From Pseudoteredinibacter isoporae_A (lineage in GTDB: Bacteria; Pseudomonadota; Gammaproteobacteria; Pseudomonadales; Cellvibrionaceae): 64,000 nt of DNA. The stretch is from assembly GCF_040372805.1 (NCBI RefSeq), contig NZ_BAABWJ010000010.1:130313-194312 (forward strand), in the 5' to 3' direction. This document shows, piece by piece, positions 61,001 through 64,000 of the stretch; position 1 is the first letter of the stretch; each line of letters begins with the position of its first letter. The notes under the pieces were generated by a model. It was not told where the DNA came from. It made no database searches and saw nothing but the letters and a program-made list of their open reading frames with translations. The position numbers and the translations under genes are program-made.

Positions 61001-64000
61001 CCGATTCAATACTCTATTGCGGATAACGAAGGTCTGCGCTCAAACTCCGCATCCGTGACGGCAATTTATGAAACCGCACCGACTGTTTCAGTGAACGACG
61101 TAACCGTTGATGAGCAAGCAGGAAACATCGTGTTTACTGTGACACTGTCCAGTTCCACTTTGCAGGATGTCACCTTTGATTTTGCGACCAGCAACGGCAC
61201 TGCAATTGCTGGAGCAGATTACACTGCAACAACGGGAAGCGGCACAGTTACCGCGGGTAATTTAACGACTACCATTTCTATTCCGATTACCGATGACTTC
61301 CTGGCGGAAGGCAGTGAAAACTTTAACATTGATCTCAGTAATCTGAGTGCAAACACCGCAAGCAATGGCCATGATTTAAGCGGTGTTGGTACGATTACTG
61401 ATGAGCCAACACCAGGGGTGGAAGACACTGTGACCGTTTCTTTAAGCGGTCCTGCAAATGTTGTTGAGAGTGCGACGACAACAAACTACACAGTAACCTT
61501 GAGTGAAACGGTTCCGGCTGGCAGTACAGCGACGGTAAATTTATCTTACACCTACACAACGGCATCCGGTGACGATATTACCGAGGTGGCGAGTGTTGTG
61601 GTTTTAGGTGGAAGCGATACCGCGGTATTCACTATTGAAACAATTGATGATGCCTTCGCTGAAGGTGCAGAAGATTTTAATGTATCGATTGCAAGTGCCA
61701 GTAGCCCAGCGTTTGAAGCACTTGCACCTCATGGCACTAATAATAACGTTACGACAACGATTACGGATCAGACTGGCCCTGATAACCCTCCTGGTGACGA
61801 AGATAGAATTTTTGCGCGTTTAACTCAGGACGTAAGCACCATCGCTGAAAACGGTGGTCAGGTAACGTATACCGTCACTCTGGTCGATGAAAATGACAAT
61901 CCAATTACGGTTCCTGCTGGTCAAACCATTACGGTTGGTTTGGCTTACAGCGGCACGGCTTCTGGCACCGACTACTCAGGCGAGCAAGCTTCTGTCACCA
62001 TTAGTGGTGGCAGCAATAGTGCATCCTTTGTTGTAACCGGGGTTGATGATGCCGTGGGTGAAGGCAATGAAACCATCATTGTTGATATCGATTCCATTAC
62101 CGACAGTGGTGCGTTCGAGGACGTTGCAGAGCATGCTGATAATCAGGTAACCACTACAATCATCGACGATGATGGCGCGCCATCGTTAAGCATTAACGAT
62201 GTGACTGTTGACGAATCTGCAGGTACTGCCACCTTCACGGTGACGTTGAGCCCAGTAGCAGCTGGTCCTGTCACTGTAGATTACGCAACCAGTAACGGCA
62301 CCGCGGCGGCTGGTGCAGATTACACGTCTACCAGCGGTACGTTGACTTTCGCTGCCGGGGTAGGAACGCAGACGATTACTGTTCCAATCACTGACGATGT
62401 TCTGGATGAAAACTCCGAGAACTTCAATGTTGTTTTAACTAACCCTAACGGTGCAAGCATCAGTGATGATACCGGTGTAGGTACCATCTTGGACGAAGCC
62501 ACGCCTGGACCTGATGACACGGTTACTGTTTCACTAACCGGTCCGGCGAATGTTGTTGAGGGCGAACGAACAACAAATTACACAGTGACATTGAGCGAAC
62601 CTGTTCCAGCGGGTAATAGCGTCACGGTGAATTTAACGTACACCTATAACGACGCTGATGGCAATGACATCACTGAAGTTGCCAGTGTTGTTGTCACCGG
62701 AGGAAATAGCACAGCTACTTTCGACCTTCAAACGATCGATGACGCCTTTGCAGAAGGCGCGGAAGATTTTGATGTGTCCATCGGTACTATTGTTGATACC
62801 GACAGCTCCTTCGAAGCAATAGCTCCGCATGCGACAAACAATACTGTTAACACAACGATTACGGATCAAACTGGTTCCGATAACCCGCCGGGTGATGAAG
62901 ATAGAATTTTTGCGCGTTTGACCCAGAGCACCGATACCATTGCTGAAAATGGTGGTCAGGTGACTTACACCGTTACTCTGGTCGATGAAAACAATAATCC
63001 AATTACGGTTCCTGCTGGTGAAACCGTGACGGTTGGTTTGGCGTATACCGGTACCGCTTCTGGTACAGACTATTCGGGCGAACAGGCTTCTGTCACGATC
63101 AGCGGCGGGAGCAACAATGCTTCCTTTGTTGTGACTGGCGTTGATGATGCGGTGAGTGAAGGGAATGAGACAATTGTCGTTGATATTGATTCTATTACCG
63201 ACAGTGGTGCATTCGAGGATGTAGCCGAACACGCCGACAATCAAGTGACCACCACCATTACCGATGATGATGGCACTCCATCTTTGAGCATCAATGACGT
63301 TACCGTCAATGAAGGTGACGGTACCGCGACCTTTACTGTGACGCTAAATCCAGTCTCCGCAGGTTCAGTCACCGTGGACTATGCAACCAACAATGGTACG
63401 GCAACCGCTGGTGCGGATTACACCTCCAGCGCAGGTACGTTAACTTTTGCCGCTGGCGTTGCTACGCAAACTATTACAGTACCCATTGCCGATGATGCTT
63501 TGGATGAGAACTCCGAAAATTTCAATGTCGTACTGAGTAACGCTAATGGCGCAAGCATCAGTGACGACACTGGTGTCGGTACAATTTTGGATGAAGCTAC
63601 ACCAGATACTGTATTGGTTTCCCTAGCAGGTCCAAGTGATGTCGTTGAAGGCGATACAACAACCGACTACACCATTTCTCTGAGTGAAACTGTTCCTGTA
63701 GGAAGTAGTGTGACAGTCAATCTGGCTTACACTTACACCACCGCAGAAGGTAATGATATTACTGAAGTGGCGAGTGTTATCGTTACCGGCGGTAATAACA
63801 CGGCAGTCTTTAGTATTCCGACAATCGACGATGCGCTTGCAGAAGGTGCTGAGCAGTTTAATGTAGCCATTAATGCGGTTTCTGATAACGACAGTTCTTT
63901 CGAAGCAATTTCGATTGATGCTGCTAACGATGACGTCACCACTACAATTACTGATCAGACTGGTTCTGATAATCCTCCTGGACCGGAAGATACGGTCTAT
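58064..64000 (+). CDS. Giant LapA-like repeat adhesin, cut by window end
   Basis: The start ATG at 58064 has GGAAAAG upstream. The frame stays open to the last base, 1979 codons, so the true gene is longer. Residues 1-135 resemble the LapA retention module ('GTVVAIKGTVLDGSSALEMGQ', cut), which plugs the TolC pore. It ends in Pro128-Ala-Ala-Ala-Ala-Gly133, matching the di-alanine/glycine site cut by LapG. Then come cadherin/VCBS-like domains, a T1SS-143-like block, three ~106-residue cadherin-like repeats, and long Calx-beta super-repeats. The C-terminal export signal and RTX repeats are expected beyond the window. It is the likely substrate of the exporter upstream and a biofilm adhesin. Confidence 0.9.
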   Translation, partial: MADNVVVNDNSNTTQSNADGATSDVAAADRGTVVAIKGTVLDGSSALEMGQKVGLGDNLETKAGAAIVVKFPGGGLLVLGHNQSVDIDQRLMDLIRKNDVKDSVEEGIDFDRLQQGLEEGLSLDELLPAAAAGTAPTGGGGDSSVGSGVRFVMTGDETIPLAGFDTTPPSANLGDTSQESSPIDSAPEAVDDEEEVTALGVATGNVVTGIDIANGDDNAFDGNADDSGINGFGDGATVVGVALGNTETPITDSSGVGVELVSDKGVLVVNADGSYTYTPNRDASGIDSFTYTIIDADDDTSTATLTVNIDGIPRLDVVDPGTDGQGGLVNTVNEAGLPEGTGELSDGNGANNSDNSETTTGSFSFIAGDGDATISIGGVVVLNNGQLEGTVVQGTYGTLTITSVNGNQINYSYTLDRAADHSNGPVNEVLAVVVSDADGNAADDATGSLQINILDDAPIAADQIDSIDTSLVATGNVITGVDIPSGDSNLTDGEVDIAGADGFDSAGVVGVSAGDTGSTSTGGVGTAVSSDKGTIVINADGSYTYTANPGVFGEDVFTYTVSDSDGSTAIATITINVDAANVLSDDDESATTLSGQSASGNVLANTDNPDGPEPATVVSFTVGGDTFQPGETANIIGVGSITISQNGSYTFTASAAFSGTVPPINYTVTDGPNTDDSVLTFTVIDPNTPPIASNDVVGGNTTNSPVVVDVLANDNDPDGSLVPGSVQIVGTPSAGSSLTVGGQGVWSVNSSTGEITFTPEAGFTGDPSPISYTVADNDGAISNQATVTISFTAQPPTAVIDSSTGNTTTQPVTVDVLANDSDPDGSLNPASVQITGTANPGESLVVAGEGTWSVNTSTGEITFTPEAGFTTNPAPITYTVEDNDGNESNAAAVSVSYVAQPPVAVDDVGSATALNTPSTINVAGNDTDDGTLDLNSILIETSGGQVTSLTVANEGTWTVGPNPGQITFTPEAGFISNPTPIQYSIADNEGLRSNSASVTAIYETAPTVSVNDVTVDEQAGNIVFTVTLSSSTLQDVTFDFATSNGTAIAGADYTATTGSGTVTAGNLTTTISIPITDDFLAEGSENFNIDLSNLSANTASNGHDLSGVGTITDEPTPGVEDTVTVSLSGPANVVESATTTNYTVTLSETVPAGSTATVNLSYTYTTASGDDITEVASVVVLGGSDTAVFTIETIDDAFAEGAEDFNVSIASASSPAFEALAPHGTNNNVTTTITDQTGPDNPPGDEDRIFARLTQDVSTIAENGGQVTYTVTLVDENDNPITVPAGQTITVGLAYSGTASGTDYSGEQASVTISGGSNSASFVVTGVDDAVGEGNETIIVDIDSITDSGAFEDVAEHADNQVTTTIIDDDGAPSLSINDVTVDESAGTATFTVTLSPVAAGPVTVDYATSNGTAAAGADYTSTSGTLTFAAGVGTQTITVPITDDVLDENSENFNVVLTNPNGASISDDTGVGTILDEATPGPDDTVTVSLTGPANVVEGERTTNYTVTLSEPVPAGNSVTVNLTYTYNDADGNDITEVASVVVTGGNSTATFDLQTIDDAFAEGAEDFDVSIGTIVDTDSSFEAIAPHATNNTVNTTITDQTGSDNPPGDEDRIFARLTQSTDTIAENGGQVTYTVTLVDENNNPITVPAGETVTVGLAYTGTASGTDYSGEQASVTISGGSNNASFVVTGVDDAVSEGNETIVVDIDSITDSGAFEDVAEHADNQVTTTITDDDGTPSLSINDVTVNEGDGTATFTVTLNPVSAGSVTVDYATNNGTATAGADYTSSAGTLTFAAGVATQTITVPIADDALDENSENFNVVLSNANGASISDDTGVGTILDEATPDTVLVSLAGPSDVVEGDTTTDYTISLSETVPVGSSVTVNLAYTYTTAEGNDITEVASVIVTGGNNTAVFSIPTIDDALAEGAEQFNVAINAVSDNDSSFEAISIDAANDDVTTTITDQTGSDNPPGPEDTVY
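60128..61078 (+). repeat. Three tandem ~106-residue cadherin-like repeats
   Basis: Copies begin at 60128, 60446 and 60764 (periods 318 and 318 bases). Each ends in a near-identical 'GEITFTPEAGFT' or 'GQITFTPEAGFI' and a Tyr-Thr-Val/Tyr-Ser-Ile turn, and most share 'VDVLANDxDPDGSL'. The third is more divergent. Confidence 0.85.
61079..64000 (+). repeat. ~1.1-kb super-repeats, each with three Calx-beta-like domains
   Basis: Copies start at 61079, 62180 and 63278 (period 1101 and 1098 bases, 366-367 residues). Each holds a domain starting 'PSLSINDVTV' (first copy 'PTVSVNDVTV'), one starting 'DTVTVSL.GP', and in the first two copies one starting 'DRIFARLTQ'. The third copy is cut by the window end, and its next domain starts 'EDTVY'. 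The second and third copies are nearly identical at DNA level over long stretches. Confidence 0.88.

Noticed and set aside
58000..64000. CRISPR-like or DNA-level repeat array
   Set aside because: The repeats are in-frame protein domains of the adhesin with periods of 318 and ~1100 bases, not short spaced repeats.

Overview
The window looks like the chromosome of a free-living, probably marine gammaproteobacterium. The core reads tilS-pyrG-kdsA-eno-ftsB-ispD-ispF-truD-pcm-popT(DUF368)-nlpD-rpoS, then fdxA-mutS, then cinA-recA-recX. This is the conserved order of Pseudomonas, Marinobacter, Hahella and Cellvibrio-type genomes. The TonB receptors, aryl/acyl-CoA catabolic genes and LapA-type adhesin fit that group. 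I cannot name a genus. No rRNA, tRNA, CRISPR array or intact insertion sequence was recognised.

Layout. 0-2.8 kb: a 3' gene fragment, a MATE exporter and a membrane-anchored TPR protein. 2.9-7.6 kb: an acyl-CoA catabolic cluster (RidA, acyl-CoA dehydrogenase, crotonase, SDR, two MaoC hydratases). 7.8-12 kb: an HDOD protein, a small Lys-rich exported protein, GreB and an S9 peptidase. 12.2-28.1 kb: the housekeeping block from tilS to mutS. surE, normally between truD and pcm, is absent. 28.1-39 kb: an accessory region that opens with a broken phage-type integrase beside mutS. It continues with a membrane hydrolase, an HxlR-associated cluster, a fucU remnant, methylglyoxal synthase with glutaredoxin and an exported VOC protein, an orphan b-type cytochrome, an AraC regulator, and a TetR/hydrolase divergon with two near-perfect 18-bp operators. 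39-46.2 kb: an iron-type module of response regulator, sensor kinase and PepSY protein, with two divergent TonB-dependent receptors and a Fur-like box. 46.4-51.7 kb: an orphan soluble histidine kinase, an AlaDH/PNT-family dehydrogenase, cinA/pncC, recA with a LexA box, recX and a small conserved protein. 51.9-64 kb: a type I secretion adhesin system (ABC transporter, membrane fusion protein, TolC-like protein), then a giant repeat adhesin that runs off the end of the window.

How parts work together. The last 12 kb is the most distinctive region. The adhesin begins with a LapA-like retention module carrying a Pro-Ala-Ala-Ala-Ala-Gly site of the kind cut by LapG proteases. A dedicated LapB/LapC/LapE-like exporter lies directly upstream. 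From 61.08 kb the adhesin is built from ~1.1-kb super-repeats, each holding three different Calx-beta-like domains. No lapD or lapG is visible in the window. The fusion protein has an unusual ~180-residue Ala/Lys/Pro-rich region before its membrane segment. The promoter of the exporter operon and the leader of the adhesin both carry strong inverted repeats that no annotated gene explains.
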